Source of the DNA: Acidimicrobiia bacterium
GTDB taxonomy: Bacteria; Acidobacteriota; Terriglobia; Bryobacterales; Bryobacteraceae
Assembly (NCBI GenBank): GCA_016871315.1
Contig: VFZE01000008.1
Location: 1-64,000, forward strand
Length of the DNA stretch: 64,000 bases
Reading direction: 5' to 3'
The notes below the pieces were generated by a model that searched no databases, had not been told where the DNA came from, and was given only the letters and a program-made list of their open reading frames with translations. Shown here piece by piece: positions 53,694-63,010 of the stretch (positions are counted from its first letter, which is position 1; every line of letters begins with the position of its first letter). The position numbers and the translations under genes were made by a program.

Positions 53694-53775
53694 CCGGGTA
53701 GGGCGGTTCAAAGCGCCACCTCAGCAAATCCACTTATCTCTGGTTCGCGGAATTCGGTCGAACACCACGATAACT

Positions 53776-56262
53776 ATGCGTGCGCATGTTTCGTGGTTGC
53801 TCATGTTGACGGTTCCGGCATTGGCCCAAGAGGTCCCCGGAGCATTTCACGCCGGTGAGGCCAGAGCCCGCACCGGCAGTTCTGCGGCCGCTGCTTTGGT
53901 TGGGCTGCCGGATGCTCCCCTTTACGAGCTCGGCGGAATCAACGTGCCGCAAACCGCCGGTGGACAATCCTTCCGGTCGCGCGTTGTGGGCAGCGTGCGG
54001 CAACTGGGCGAGGCCGTGATGACGTCCGGGGAATGGCGCCGGCTGCCCGATGAGCAGTGGGTGTGGCGTGTCGCGGTTCGCTCGCCTGATGCCAAGGAGA
54101 TCCGGCTTCACGTCACCGGATTGGATATCGGCGAAGGGAAACTGGTTGTCTATCCCTTGGGCCAGCCGGACTCTTCACGCGCGCAGGAATTCACCGGCCT
54201 GGGTCTGTTTGGTGACGGCGAATTCTGGACCGCATCGGTTCCAGGGGATGCGATGGAGGTCGGCTATTTTCCCCACTCGGGAAGGGATGGCTTGACGTTC
54301 CGCCTCGCATCGGTCGGGCACAGTTGGGAGGACACGCTCGCCAGTACGCCGGCTCCGGCGCAGCCTTCGCCGGAGACCACGGGCAAGGCAGCCTCCGCTC
54401 CCTCCTTGAGCGCGGCCAAGGACCGCGAAGTGCTGGCATGCCATCTGGACGTCAACTGCTACCAGGACTGGCGCAGCGCCAGCAGCGGAGTGGCGCGGAT
54501 CCTGTTCGTGAGCGGACAATTCATGGCTTCCTGCTCGGGCGCCTTGATCAACTCTCGCAGCAACACCGGCACGCCGCTTTTTCTCACCGCCGACCATTGC
54601 ATCGCCAACCAGGCCGAGGCGCGCAGCGTCCAGGCGAACTTCTTTTTCGAGACCGGCTCCTGCGGGGCCACCTCGCCTGACACCAACCGGGTTGAGACCG
54701 TGCTCGGCGCCGAATACCTCACCAGCGGAAGCTTTCCCCGGGGAGACTTCAGTCTCATTCAACTCACTCGCGCCCCGGCGGGTGCGTTCTTCTTCGGCTG
54801 GTCGCTGCGGGAGCCGCAGCTTTGGGACAAATTGGTCGGCATTCATCATCCGGCAGGTTCCTTCAAGCGAATCAGCTTTGGCGATCGTGCTCCGGACGAA
54901 ACAGCTTTCATCGGCGGAGGTCCCGGAACCTACGCGCCCGCCGATCATTATTACCAGGTGGATCTGCGCCAGGGGCGCGCGGAGGGCGGATCATCTGGCT
55001 CGCCGCTGCTCAACCTCGACAAACAAATCATCGGCATGCTCTCCTACGGCCCGGTTTTTTCGCCGGATCCCGCGGAGAACGACATCCTCCTTTGTAAGCG
55101 CTACGACGTGATCGTCGGTTACGGCCGCCTCACCAAAGCGTTCGATGCCCTTCGCCCGTTTCTGGAAGACTTGCGCCCAGCCCGCATTGCTGTTCCGCAG
55201 GATAACGAAAAACTTACCGGTCCTAGCGTCACCTTCCACTGGACCCCTGGGGTCGGCGCCAGCGAGTACCGTCTGGAGATCGGCACACGGCCGGGCGCAT
55301 CCGACATCTTTCAGCGGTCGGCGGGCCTGGCTCGCAGTATGCATGTGACCAACCTGCCCGTGACCGGTGCGGCCATCTACGTCCGGCTTTCCACCTTACT
55401 CCAGGGCAACTGGCAGGCGGTGGATCATACCTACGTGACGGCGTCAGGGCCCGTGTCGCGGCCGGCGTCGATCATTGCACCGGAGACGGGAACTTCCCTC
55501 AGCGGTAGCTCGGTGCGCTTCGTGTGGGAGCGTGGCGTGCAGGTGTCGGAATACCTGCTCCAAGTGGGCACGACAGCGGGTGGCGCCGAGATCCTCTCAC
55601 GTAACATGGGCACGGAGACCAACGCCACCGTCACCGATCTTCCCGTCGACGGCCGCTTCATCTATGTGCGGCTGCACTCCAGGATCGGTCCGGAGTGGCG
55701 CGCCACCGACGCTGCCTACCGCGCCGCGGATCAGCGCCCAGGGAAGGTGCTGGCCCGGTTCACCAACCGCTTGCGCTATCCAGTGGTGATCAAGCTCAAC
55801 GGCAATGTTCTGCTCAGCGTGCAAGGCGGAGCCGAAGCGCAGCGGGAGATCTCCGCCGACGGAACCGTCACCATCGCCTACGAGATGGTGCGGCCGCTCG
55901 CCCCGGGCACCAACGTTCCTCTTGGGGAAGCGGTGCAGGGCTCTTTTGCTCCCGTAGAGCGCCCATCCGGCATATTGGACTACATCATCGCCAATGATCT
56001 GGGAGGCCGCACGATATTCACGCCCGTCGTCTCCAACCCTTCCTCGCGCACTTACCTGCTGTCGGTGAATGGCGTGCCGTGCAATTGCAGCCTGGCCCCG
56101 CGCGGGGCGCCGATCGAACTCGGCTACTACACGCTCTCGGGCCCCAGCAACGTACGCGGCTTCTTCGATGTTCTTGGCTACAGCGGGCAGTTCACCGAAC
56201 TCAGGAACTTTGCGCAGGCCGTGGAAGCGCCGTCTGGCGTCGTGCGGCTGGAACTGCGCTAA
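53776..56262 (+). CDS. Secreted trypsin-like (lysyl-endopeptidase-type) serine peptidase
   Basis: The 828-residue product has a signal peptide (MRAHVSWLLMLTVPALAQ). A pro-region (about 20-210) precedes the catalytic domain with CHLDVNCYQDW, His in FLTADHCIANQ (about 274), Asp in RGDFSLIQL (about 324) and Ser in EGGSSGSPLLNL (about 408). Cysteines are placed as in lysyl endopeptidases. Two tandem repeats of about 95 residues (470-655; GASEYRLEIGT and VSEYLLQVGTT) look Ig-like. A final beta-rich domain follows (about 665-828). It should digest proteins outside the cell. The repeats may bind the substrate or cell surface. Confidence 0.85.
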   Translation: MRAHVSWLLMLTVPALAQEVPGAFHAGEARARTGSSAAAALVGLPDAPLYELGGINVPQTAGGQSFRSRVVGSVRQLGEAVMTSGEWRRLPDEQWVWRVAVRSPDAKEIRLHVTGLDIGEGKLVVYPLGQPDSSRAQEFTGLGLFGDGEFWTASVPGDAMEVGYFPHSGRDGLTFRLASVGHSWEDTLASTPAPAQPSPETTGKAASAPSLSAAKDREVLACHLDVNCYQDWRSASSGVARILFVSGQFMASCSGALINSRSNTGTPLFLTADHCIANQAEARSVQANFFFETGSCGATSPDTNRVETVLGAEYLTSGSFPRGDFSLIQLTRAPAGAFFFGWSLREPQLWDKLVGIHHPAGSFKRISFGDRAPDETAFIGGGPGTYAPADHYYQVDLRQGRAEGGSSGSPLLNLDKQIIGMLSYGPVFSPDPAENDILLCKRYDVIVGYGRLTKAFDALRPFLEDLRPARIAVPQDNEKLTGPSVTFHWTPGVGASEYRLEIGTRPGASDIFQRSAGLARSMHVTNLPVTGAAIYVRLSTLLQGNWQAVDHTYVTASGPVSRPASIIAPETGTSLSGSSVRFVWERGVQVSEYLLQVGTTAGGAEILSRNMGTETNATVTDLPVDGRFIYVRLHSRIGPEWRATDAAYRAADQRPGKVLARFTNRLRYPVVIKLNGNVLLSVQGGAEAQREISADGTVTIAYEMVRPLAPGTNVPLGEAVQGSFAPVERPSGILDYIIANDLGGRTIFTPVVSNPSSRTYLLSVNGVPCNCSLAPRGAPIELGYYTLSGPSNVRGFFDVLGYSGQFTELRNFAQAVEAPSGVVRLELR

Positions 56263-56265
56263 GGC

Positions 56266-57183
56266 TCAGTACTCGTCGCCGTTGTACAGATCGGTCACCC
56301 ACTTTTCGTAGCCGTTGTACATCAGCGTCGGACGGAGCTGCATCGTCGGGATCACCTTCTCGTGAGCTTGCGACCACCGCGGGTGCGGCTGGGAAGGGTT
56401 CACGTTCGAGTAGAAACCGTACTCCCGCGGCTGCGAATCATTCCAGAACGTCTTCGGCTGCTTGGAAGCGAACTCGATGGTCACAATCGACTTCGGACTC
56501 TTGTAGCCATATTTCCACGGAACGATCACGCGGAACGGCGCGCCGTTCTGCTTCGGCACCTGCTTGCCGTACATCCCGGTGACGAACATCGCCAGCGGAT
56601 TCATCGCCTCCGCGATCGTCAGCCCTTCGTAGTAAGGCCACTTGTACCAGGGCGCCATCTTCACGCCGGGCATCTCCTCCGGACGCAGGGCGGTCACAAA
56701 CCGCAGGTACTTGGCCTCCTCCTTCGGTTGCACCTTCTTGATCAGCTCCGACATCGGAAAGCCGGTCCAAGGCACGGCCATCGACCAAGCTTCGACGCAC
56801 CGGAACCGGTAGAGGCGCTCCTCCATCGGCATCGTTTTCAGCAGATCATCCAAGTCTAAAGTCTGTGGCTTGTTCACCAGCCCCTTCACTTCGATCTTCC
56901 ACGGCGAGATCTTGAACTTGCCCACCAGGTCCTTCACCGCTTGCTTGTCCGTGGGGTGAAATTCGTAGAAGTTGTTGTAGCCGGTGGCCGCCCACTCGGG
57001 CGTAATCGGCCGGTCCAGCGTGAACTCGGGATTGCGCTTGGCCGCATGAGGATCGGCAAACAAGCTGCCGGACGCCGCCAACAATCCAGCCGCGCGCAGC
57101 AATTGCCGGCGGTTCAGGTAGACATGCTCCGGCGTGGCCTCGCGCTCAGGAATCTCCCAGCCTTTCCGAATGCGAATCAACAT
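56266..57183 (-). CDS. msrP: Periplasmic methionine sulfoxide reductase catalytic subunit
   Basis: The 305-residue molybdopterin enzyme has NRRQLLRAAGLLAASGSLF (twin-arginine signal) after a short lead. The core contains YRFRCVEAWSMAVPWTGFP, where the Cys binds molybdenum, and later MYGKQVPKQNGAPFRVIVPWKYG and a late WSQAHEK. It reduces methionine sulfoxide in oxidised envelope proteins. The membrane haem subunit MsrQ is normally adjacent but is absent here. Its 3' end lies 3 nt from the peptidase stop. Confidence 0.92.
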   Translation of the reverse strand: MLIRIRKGWEIPEREATPEHVYLNRRQLLRAAGLLAASGSLFADPHAAKRNPEFTLDRPITPEWAATGYNNFYEFHPTDKQAVKDLVGKFKISPWKIEVKGLVNKPQTLDLDDLLKTMPMEERLYRFRCVEAWSMAVPWTGFPMSELIKKVQPKEEAKYLRFVTALRPEEMPGVKMAPWYKWPYYEGLTIAEAMNPLAMFVTGMYGKQVPKQNGAPFRVIVPWKYGYKSPKSIVTIEFASKQPKTFWNDSQPREYGFYSNVNPSQPHPRWSQAHEKVIPTMQLRPTLMYNGYEKWVTDLYNGDEY

Positions 57184-57218
57184 TGTGTTCCTATCCTAAC
57201 AAAGACGCATGGTCGTGA

Positions 57219-57224
57219 TATAAT
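57219..57224 (+). promoter_or_regulatory. TATAAT of the DUF1549/DUF1553 gene
   Basis: A consensus -10 hexamer 34 nt before the ATG would give a 5' leader of about 28 nt containing GGGAGG at a normal distance. Unlike several other genes here, this one therefore seems to have an ordinary leader. No matching -35 box was identified. Confidence 0.45.
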
Positions 57225-57258
57225 TCCCGCAAATTGGCATAACTCGTTGGGAGGGTGG

Positions 57259-59457
57259 ATGCAACGCAACCTCGCCGCCGCTGGGCTCTTCACTTTCGCC
57301 GTTTGCAGCTTTACGCTGCTCGCCGGCGGAGCTTCTGAATCCAAGACTTCAAAGGCTTTCACCACCCAGCAGAAGCGTTGGTGGGCCTTCCAGCCGGTTA
57401 CCCAGCCGCCCGTTCCGGCGGTCAACAACCGCGCTTGGGTACGCAGTGACATCGACGCCTTCGTGCTCGCCAAGCTGGAAGAGAAAGGCCTGAAGCCCAA
57501 CGCCGCTGCCGATAAGGCCACCCTGCTTCGCCGCGCCAGCCTGGATCTCACCGGTCTTCCCCCGTCGCCGGAAGATCTGCAGGATTTCCTCAACGACTCC
57601 TCTCCGAAACCGTTTGAGAAGGTTGTGGACCGGCTGCTCGCCAGCCCGCATTACGGAGAACGCTGGGCGCGCCACTGGCTGGACGTCGCCCGCTACGCCG
57701 ATAGCGAAGGCTTCAAGAGCGACGAAACGCGCCCCAACATTTGGCGCTATCGCGACTACGTCATCGGCTCCCTCAACCAGGACAAGCCGTACGACCGCTT
57801 CGTCAAAGAGCAGATCGCCGGCGACGAGCTTTTCCCTGGCGACCCCGCCGCGCTGGTGGCCACAGGTTTCAACCGCCACTTCCCCGATGAGAGCAACGCC
57901 CGCAACATTGCCCAGCGCCGGCAGGAACTGCTCAACGATATTACCGATACCGTCGGTGTATCCATGCTGGCGATGACCGTCGGTTGCGCGCGCTGCCACG
58001 ATCACAAGTTCGATCCGATTTTGCACAAAGATTACTACCGCCTCCAGGCCTTCTTTGCCAACACCCGCATCGAGGACAACCTGCTTCTCACAACCGCCGA
58101 GCGCCGCAAGGAGTGGGAAACGCGCAATGCCTTGTGGGAAGAGAAAACCGCCGCAATTCGCGACGAGATGAACAGGCTGATCGAGCCTAAGCGCCAAGCC
58201 ATGTTCCAGGAGAGCTTCGAAAAGTTTCCGGTGGAGATCCGGGAAGCCGTGACCACCGATGCCGGCAAGCGGACGCCGTTCCAGTGGCACATGTACTACA
58301 AGGTGCGTCCGCAGCTCGAGTATGGCGATTCCCAAGCCGCAGCCAAACTTCGCGGCGCCGAGCAGAAACGCTACAACGAACTAAAGACTCAGCTCGCCGC
58401 GTTCGACCACATCAAGCCCGAGCCGATGCCGATCGCCCAGGGGATGATCGACAACGGAACCGCGTCGCCGAAGACGCACGTGCTGGCCGTGGGCGTCTAC
58501 GCTTCGCCTCAGGAAGAGGTGAATCCAGGCTTCCTGTCGATCCTGGATCCCTCCGATGCGAAGTTAGCCGCGCCGGCGGGACTGGACAGTTCCGGGCGCC
58601 GTTCGGCGCTGGCGAAATGGATTGCCGATCCCGCCCATCCGCTCACCGCCCGCGTCATGGTCAACCGCGTCTGGCACCACCATTTCGGCCGCGGCATCGT
58701 CGGAACGCCGAACGACTTCGGCGTCATGGGCGAAAGACCTTCGCACCGCGAGCTGCTGGACTGGCTGTCGGCGCAGTTCATCCGCGATGGCTGGAGCTTG
58801 AAGAAGCTCCACCGCCGCATTCTGCTTTCCGCCGCCTGGCAGCAATCCTCGCTCTATCGCGAACAGGCCGCCGCGGTGGATCCCGACAACAAGCTGATCT
58901 GGCGCTTCAACCGCCGCAGGCTGGAAGGCGAGACGATTCGTGATTCCATGCTCGCCGTTTCCGGCCTGCTCAACACAAAGATGGGTGGCCCCGGTGTGTT
59001 TCCTCCGCTTCCCGAAGGCCTGGTGACTCGCGGCGGCTGGAAGAAGATCGAGGATCAGCCGGAAACGGTCCGGCGCAGCGTCTACACCTTCGTCCGGCGC
59101 AACACCCGCTATCCGATGTTTGAAGCCTTCGACATGCCCGACACCCACGAGAGCTGCGGCCGGCGCAGCAATACTGTCTCCTCATCCCAGGCCCTCCAGC
59201 TGATGAACAATGAGCAGGTGCTCGACTGGGCGCGCGGTCTGGCCGCCCGCGTCAGCAATGATCAGGGCCTCACCACGGCGTCGAAAGTGGAGCGCGCCTA
59301 TCGTTTCGCTTATTCGCGTCCGCCGTTGGCCGAAGAGGTTGACGCGTCGCTGCGTTTTCTCGACCGGCAGTCCTCGCTGGCCGGCTCGCCGGAGGCCGCC
59401 TTCGTCGACCTCTGTCACATGCTCTTGAACGCCAATGAATTTCTCTACCTGAACTAG
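57259..59457 (+). CDS. Exported DUF1549/DUF1553 (PSCyt2-PSD1-type) protein
   Basis: The 732-residue protein has an N-terminal signal ([22 protein letters not shown]). DUF1549 follows: [39 protein letters not shown] and a [11 protein letters not shown] motif near 243 that could bind haem c. After a helical middle comes DUF1553 ([46 protein letters not shown]). The family is typical of planctomycetes and Solibacter relatives; the function is unknown. The DUF1501 gene follows 1 nt later. Confidence 0.9.
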   Translation: MQRNLAAAGLFTFAVCSFTLLAGGASESKTSKAFTTQQKRWWAFQPVTQPPVPAVNNRAWVRSDIDAFVLAKLEEKGLKPNAAADKATLLRRASLDLTGLPPSPEDLQDFLNDSSPKPFEKVVDRLLASPHYGERWARHWLDVARYADSEGFKSDETRPNIWRYRDYVIGSLNQDKPYDRFVKEQIAGDELFPGDPAALVATGFNRHFPDESNARNIAQRRQELLNDITDTVGVSMLAMTVGCARCHDHKFDPILHKDYYRLQAFFANTRIEDNLLLTTAERRKEWETRNALWEEKTAAIRDEMNRLIEPKRQAMFQESFEKFPVEIREAVTTDAGKRTPFQWHMYYKVRPQLEYGDSQAAAKLRGAEQKRYNELKTQLAAFDHIKPEPMPIAQGMIDNGTASPKTHVLAVGVYASPQEEVNPGFLSILDPSDAKLAAPAGLDSSGRRSALAKWIADPAHPLTARVMVNRVWHHHFGRGIVGTPNDFGVMGERPSHRELLDWLSAQFIRDGWSLKKLHRRILLSAAWQQSSLYREQAAAVDPDNKLIWRFNRRRLEGETIRDSMLAVSGLLNTKMGGPGVFPPLPEGLVTRGGWKKIEDQPETVRRSVYTFVRRNTRYPMFEAFDMPDTHESCGRRSNTVSSSQALQLMNNEQVLDWARGLAARVSNDQGLTTASKVERAYRFAYSRPPLAEEVDASLRFLDRQSSLAGSPEAAFVDLCHMLLNANEFLYLN

Positions 59458-59458
59458 C

Positions 59459-60880
59459 ATGGCGATGATCGGCAAACTCAACCATCACTGGCGCGTGAGC
59501 TCGCGCAGGGAGTTTTTCACCCGCGCCGGCTCCGGCCTCGCCGGGCTGGCCTTGGGCGCGATGGTGGGCGAAGCGGCCACGCGGCGCGACCCGCTGGCTC
59601 TGAAGCCGTCGCATCACGCGCCGAAGGCGAAGTCAGTGATCTGGCTGTTCATGGAAGGCGGCCCCAGCCACATCGATCTGTTCGACCCGAAACCCAAGCT
59701 CAACGAGATGCACGGCAAGCCGATGCCGGTATCCTTCGGCCGCCCGATTACAGCCATGGGCACGGCGGGCAACTCGCTGATGGGCTCGCCGCGGACCTGG
59801 AAGCACTACGGGCAAAGCGGCCTCTGGGTCTCCGATTGGTATCCGCACATCGCACAGCACGTCGATGATCTCGCCGTGATCCGCTCCTGCTGGGCCAACG
59901 GGCTCAACCATGTCGGCTCGGTCTGTCAGATGAACACCGGCGATATTCTCGCCGGACGGCCGTCGCTCGGCGCCTGGGTCACCTATGGCCTCGGCTCAGC
60001 CAACCGCAACCTGCCAACCTTCGTCGTCTTGATGGACGACAAGGAAGTGCTGGGCGGCCCCAAAAACTGGAGCGCCGGTTTTCTCCCGGCATCCTATCAG
60101 GGCACGCAGTTCCGCCAGGGCAATGAGCCGATCCTGCATTTGAAATCCCCGGAAGGCGTCACCAGGGAGCGGCAACGCAGCAAGCTCGATTTCCTGCGCC
60201 AATTAAATGAGCGCTACGCCGACGACAAGCAGGAGGACACGGAGTTGGAGGCGCGCATCGAAAGCTACGAGCTGGCCTACAAGATGCAAGCCGAAGCCCC
60301 CGAGGTGGTGGACCTGACGCGGGAATCCGAGGCCACCAAAAAGCTATACGGACTGGATGATCCCGACACCGCCGCCTTCGGCACCAACTGCCTGCTGGCG
60401 CGCCGTCTGGTCGAGCGCGGTGTCCGGTTTGTCGAACTCTACTGCGGGTCCGGCAGCGGCTGGGATGCCCACTCCAATATCGAAGCCAATCACGGCAAAT
60501 GGTGCCGCGTCTCCGATAAGCCCGTCGCCGGCCTCCTCGCCGATCTGAAGGCCCGCGGCCTGTTGCAGGACACGCTCGTCGTCTGGGGCGGGGAATTCGG
60601 CCGCACGCCGTTCAACGAAAAAGGCGACGGCCGCGATCACAATCCCTGGGGCTTTACCACCTTCATGGCCGGAGGCGGAGTGAAAGGCGGCCAGACAATT
60701 GGCGCCACCGATGAGATCGGCCTGCGGGCAGTCGAGCGGCCGGCACACGTGCACGATATTCACGCTTCCATGCTCCACTTGCTGGGCCTGGATCATATAC
60801 GCCTCACCTACATGCACAACGGCCGCGCCGAGCGCCCGACCATTGTCGGCGGCGAACTGATTCACGAGCTCTGGTCTTAA
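59459..60880 (+). CDS. Tat-exported DUF1501 protein
   Basis: The 473-residue protein carries VSSRREFFTRAGSGLAGLA, a twin-arginine signal. The sulfatase-like fold of DUF1501 shows VIWLFMEGGPSHIDLFDPKP, LPTFVVLMD, GTNCLLARRLVERGVRFVEL, TLVVWGGEFGRTPF and DHNPWGFTTFMAGGG. It nearly always follows a DUF1549/1553 gene, as here (1-nt gap), and the pair presumably works together on an unknown substrate in the periplasm. Its last bases overlap the converging queA end by 4 nt. Confidence 0.9.
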   Translation: MAMIGKLNHHWRVSSRREFFTRAGSGLAGLALGAMVGEAATRRDPLALKPSHHAPKAKSVIWLFMEGGPSHIDLFDPKPKLNEMHGKPMPVSFGRPITAMGTAGNSLMGSPRTWKHYGQSGLWVSDWYPHIAQHVDDLAVIRSCWANGLNHVGSVCQMNTGDILAGRPSLGAWVTYGLGSANRNLPTFVVLMDDKEVLGGPKNWSAGFLPASYQGTQFRQGNEPILHLKSPEGVTRERQRSKLDFLRQLNERYADDKQEDTELEARIESYELAYKMQAEAPEVVDLTRESEATKKLYGLDDPDTAAFGTNCLLARRLVERGVRFVELYCGSGSGWDAHSNIEANHGKWCRVSDKPVAGLLADLKARGLLQDTLVVWGGEFGRTPFNEKGDGRDHNPWGFTTFMAGGGVKGGQTIGATDEIGLRAVERPAHVHDIHASMLHLLGLDHIRLTYMHNGRAERPTIVGGELIHELWS

Positions 60881-61896
60881 ACGATCAACATACAGTCACC
60901 GTAAGAAAAAAACCGGTACCTCTCCGCCACCGCGTGTTGGTACGCTTCCAGCACCAATTCACACCCTGCCAGCGCACAAACCAGGATCAACAAACTCGAC
61001 TGCGGTAAGTGAAAGTTGGTCAGCATCGCGCCCGTTGCCTCAAATCGGAATCCGGGGTAAATGAACAGATCGGTCTCCCCGCCCATTCGCTGAAGCCCGC
61101 CGCGCAGCATCGCCGTCTCGATGGTTCGCACGGCTGTGGTTCCCACCGCGATCAGCCGCTCCGCCGCTCGCATCTTCTCCGCCTCGGGGGCGGCAATGGA
61201 AAACCATTCCTCATGCAGCTTCGCCTGCTCCACCACCTCCGTATGAAGCGGCTGGAAGGTGCCCAGTCCCACATGCAGCGTGACGCACGCCGTCGCGGCG
61301 CCGGCCCGTCGGCACGCCTCCAGCACTTCCCGCGTAAAATGCAAACCGGCCGTGGGCGCAGCAACGGAGCCCCTCTTCATTGCATAGACCGTCTGGTACC
61401 GCTCGCGGTCCGCAGGCTCATCCTCCCGCCGGATGTACGGCGGTAGCGGCACATGGCCCACTCGGTTCAAAGTCTCGTAGACATCTCCTTGGCAATCCAG
61501 CCTCACCATACGCTCGCCGAATTCGTTGCGCCCCAGGATCTCCGCCTCCAGCCCTTCCCCCAGCACCACACGCTCCCGGCTCCGCATCTTCCGCCCCGGC
61601 CGCACCAGCGCCAGCCACGTGCGCTCCCCGGCGTCGAGCTCCCTCACCAGGAAAACCTCCACTTTGCCGCGAAATCCTTTGCGATGCCCTAGCAGCCGGG
61701 CAGGGAAGACGCGCGTGTCGTTCAGCACCAGGCAGTCACCCTGCCGCAGGTATTCCGGCAAGTCGCGGAACATGCGGTCACGCCAGGTTCCGGACTTCCG
61801 GTCAACCACCAGCATGCGGGAGCCGGCGCGATCTTCCAGTGACTGCTGCGCAATTAACTCCGGCGGCAAGGGGTAGTCGAAATCGGAGGTCCGCAT
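60877..61896 (-). CDS. queA: tRNA queuosine synthesis protein QueA
   Basis: The 339-residue protein opens MRTSDFDYPLPPELIAQ and has DCLVLNDTRVFPARLLGHR, KRGSVAAPTAGLHFT, HVGLGTFQPLHTEVVE and a late NFHLPQSSLLILVCALAG, all typical of QueA. It transfers and isomerises ribose from SAM onto preQ1 in tRNA to form epoxyqueuosine. The ATG at 61896 matches the usual N-terminus although the frame continues upstream through tsaD. The divergent tsaD starts 22 nt away. Confidence 0.95.
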   Translation of the reverse strand: MRTSDFDYPLPPELIAQQSLEDRAGSRMLVVDRKSGTWRDRMFRDLPEYLRQGDCLVLNDTRVFPARLLGHRKGFRGKVEVFLVRELDAGERTWLALVRPGRKMRSRERVVLGEGLEAEILGRNEFGERMVRLDCQGDVYETLNRVGHVPLPPYIRREDEPADRERYQTVYAMKRGSVAAPTAGLHFTREVLEACRRAGAATACVTLHVGLGTFQPLHTEVVEQAKLHEEWFSIAAPEAEKMRAAERLIAVGTTAVRTIETAMLRGGLQRMGGETDLFIYPGFRFEATGAMLTNFHLPQSSLLILVCALAGCELVLEAYQHAVAERYRFFSYGDCMLIV

Positions 61897-61918
61897 GGGC
61901 AAACGGTAGAATAGCAAT

Positions 61919-62998
61919 TTGCGCATTCTGGGCATTGAAACCTCGTGCGACGAGACCGCCGCGGCGGTGGTGGAAGATGCGCGCGCGATCCTGTCAAACG
62001 TCGTCGCGTCGCAGATGACAACGCACGGCAAGTACGGCGGCGTGGTGCCCGAGCTTGCCTCGCGCGAACATCTGCGCGCGATCGTGCCCGTCGTTCGGGA
62101 CGCATTAGAACAGGCCGGCTGCTCGCTAGCGGATTTGTCCGCGGTGGCCGTGACCGAAGGCCCCGGGCTGGTCGGTTCGCTGCTGGTCGGCATTACCTAC
62201 GCCAAGTCGCTCTGCTTTGCAAAGTCCCTCCCGTTGATCGGAGTAAATCACATGGAAGGCCACATCCACGCGGTCTTGCTGGAAGCCGCCGCCGACGGCA
62301 GGCAGGTATTGTTTCCGGTACTCGCGCTGGTGGCAAGCGGCGGACACACGCACCTGTTCGAAGTGCGAGAGCCTGGCCAGTACCGCCTGCTCGGCCGCAC
62401 GCGCGATGACGCGGCGGGCGAAGCGTTCGATAAAGTCGCCAAGCTCCTTGGCTTCCCCTATCCCGGGGGCCCGATCATTGACCGGCTGGCGCCGCATGGC
62501 GATCCTCACGGTGTCCGTTTCACGCTTGCCAAGATGAAGGGTAATCCGCTCGACTTCAGCTTCAGCGGCCTGAAGACCGCTGTTGTCCGCTGGGTGGAGC
62601 AGCGCGACCTGGCCGCCGAAATCGAAACCCGCCGCGCATTGGTTCGTCACAACCCGGCGCCGGCGCGGGAAGATTGGCTCGCCGTCACTCCAAAATCGAC
62701 CTTGGACCTGTTGGCCTCGTTTCAGCAGACCGTCGTCGATGAGCTGCTGCGCCGCGCGCTGGCCGCGGCCGAAGTGATGGACGCCGAGACGGTGATCATT
62801 TCCGGCGGCGTGGCCTGCAATGCCGGCTTGCGCAAGGCTGCCGCATCGGCCCGCTTCGGCTGCCCGGTCTTGTTCCCCACGCCTGCGCTCTCCACCGACA
62901 ACGCCGTCATGATCGCCGCCGCCGCTTTTCCCAAACTGGAGAGGAAACAGTTCGCCGGCTGGGACCTGCGCGCCCGCGCCCATTTGACTCTTGCCTGA
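61919..62998 (+). CDS. tsaD: tRNA threonylcarbamoyladenosine synthase subunit TsaD
   Basis: The 359-residue ASKHA-fold protein starts at TTG with [18 protein letters not shown]. It has the metal-binding [41 protein letters not shown] and [13 protein letters not shown]. With TsaB/TsaE it makes t6A at position 37 of ANN-decoding tRNAs. It is divergent from queA with only 22 nt between, so the two tRNA-modification genes share a control region. A downstream exported hydrolase begins 12 nt after the stop. Confidence 0.95.
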   Translation: MRILGIETSCDETAAAVVEDARAILSNVVASQMTTHGKYGGVVPELASREHLRAIVPVVRDALEQAGCSLADLSAVAVTEGPGLVGSLLVGITYAKSLCFAKSLPLIGVNHMEGHIHAVLLEAAADGRQVLFPVLALVASGGHTHLFEVREPGQYRLLGRTRDDAAGEAFDKVAKLLGFPYPGGPIIDRLAPHGDPHGVRFTLAKMKGNPLDFSFSGLKTAVVRWVEQRDLAAEIETRRALVRHNPAPAREDWLAVTPKSTLDLLASFQQTVVDELLRRALAAAEVMDAETVIISGGVACNAGLRKAAASARFGCPVLFPTPALSTDNAVMIAAAAFPKLERKQFAGWDLRARAHLTLA

Positions 62999-63010
62999 GG
63001 AATCAATCTA

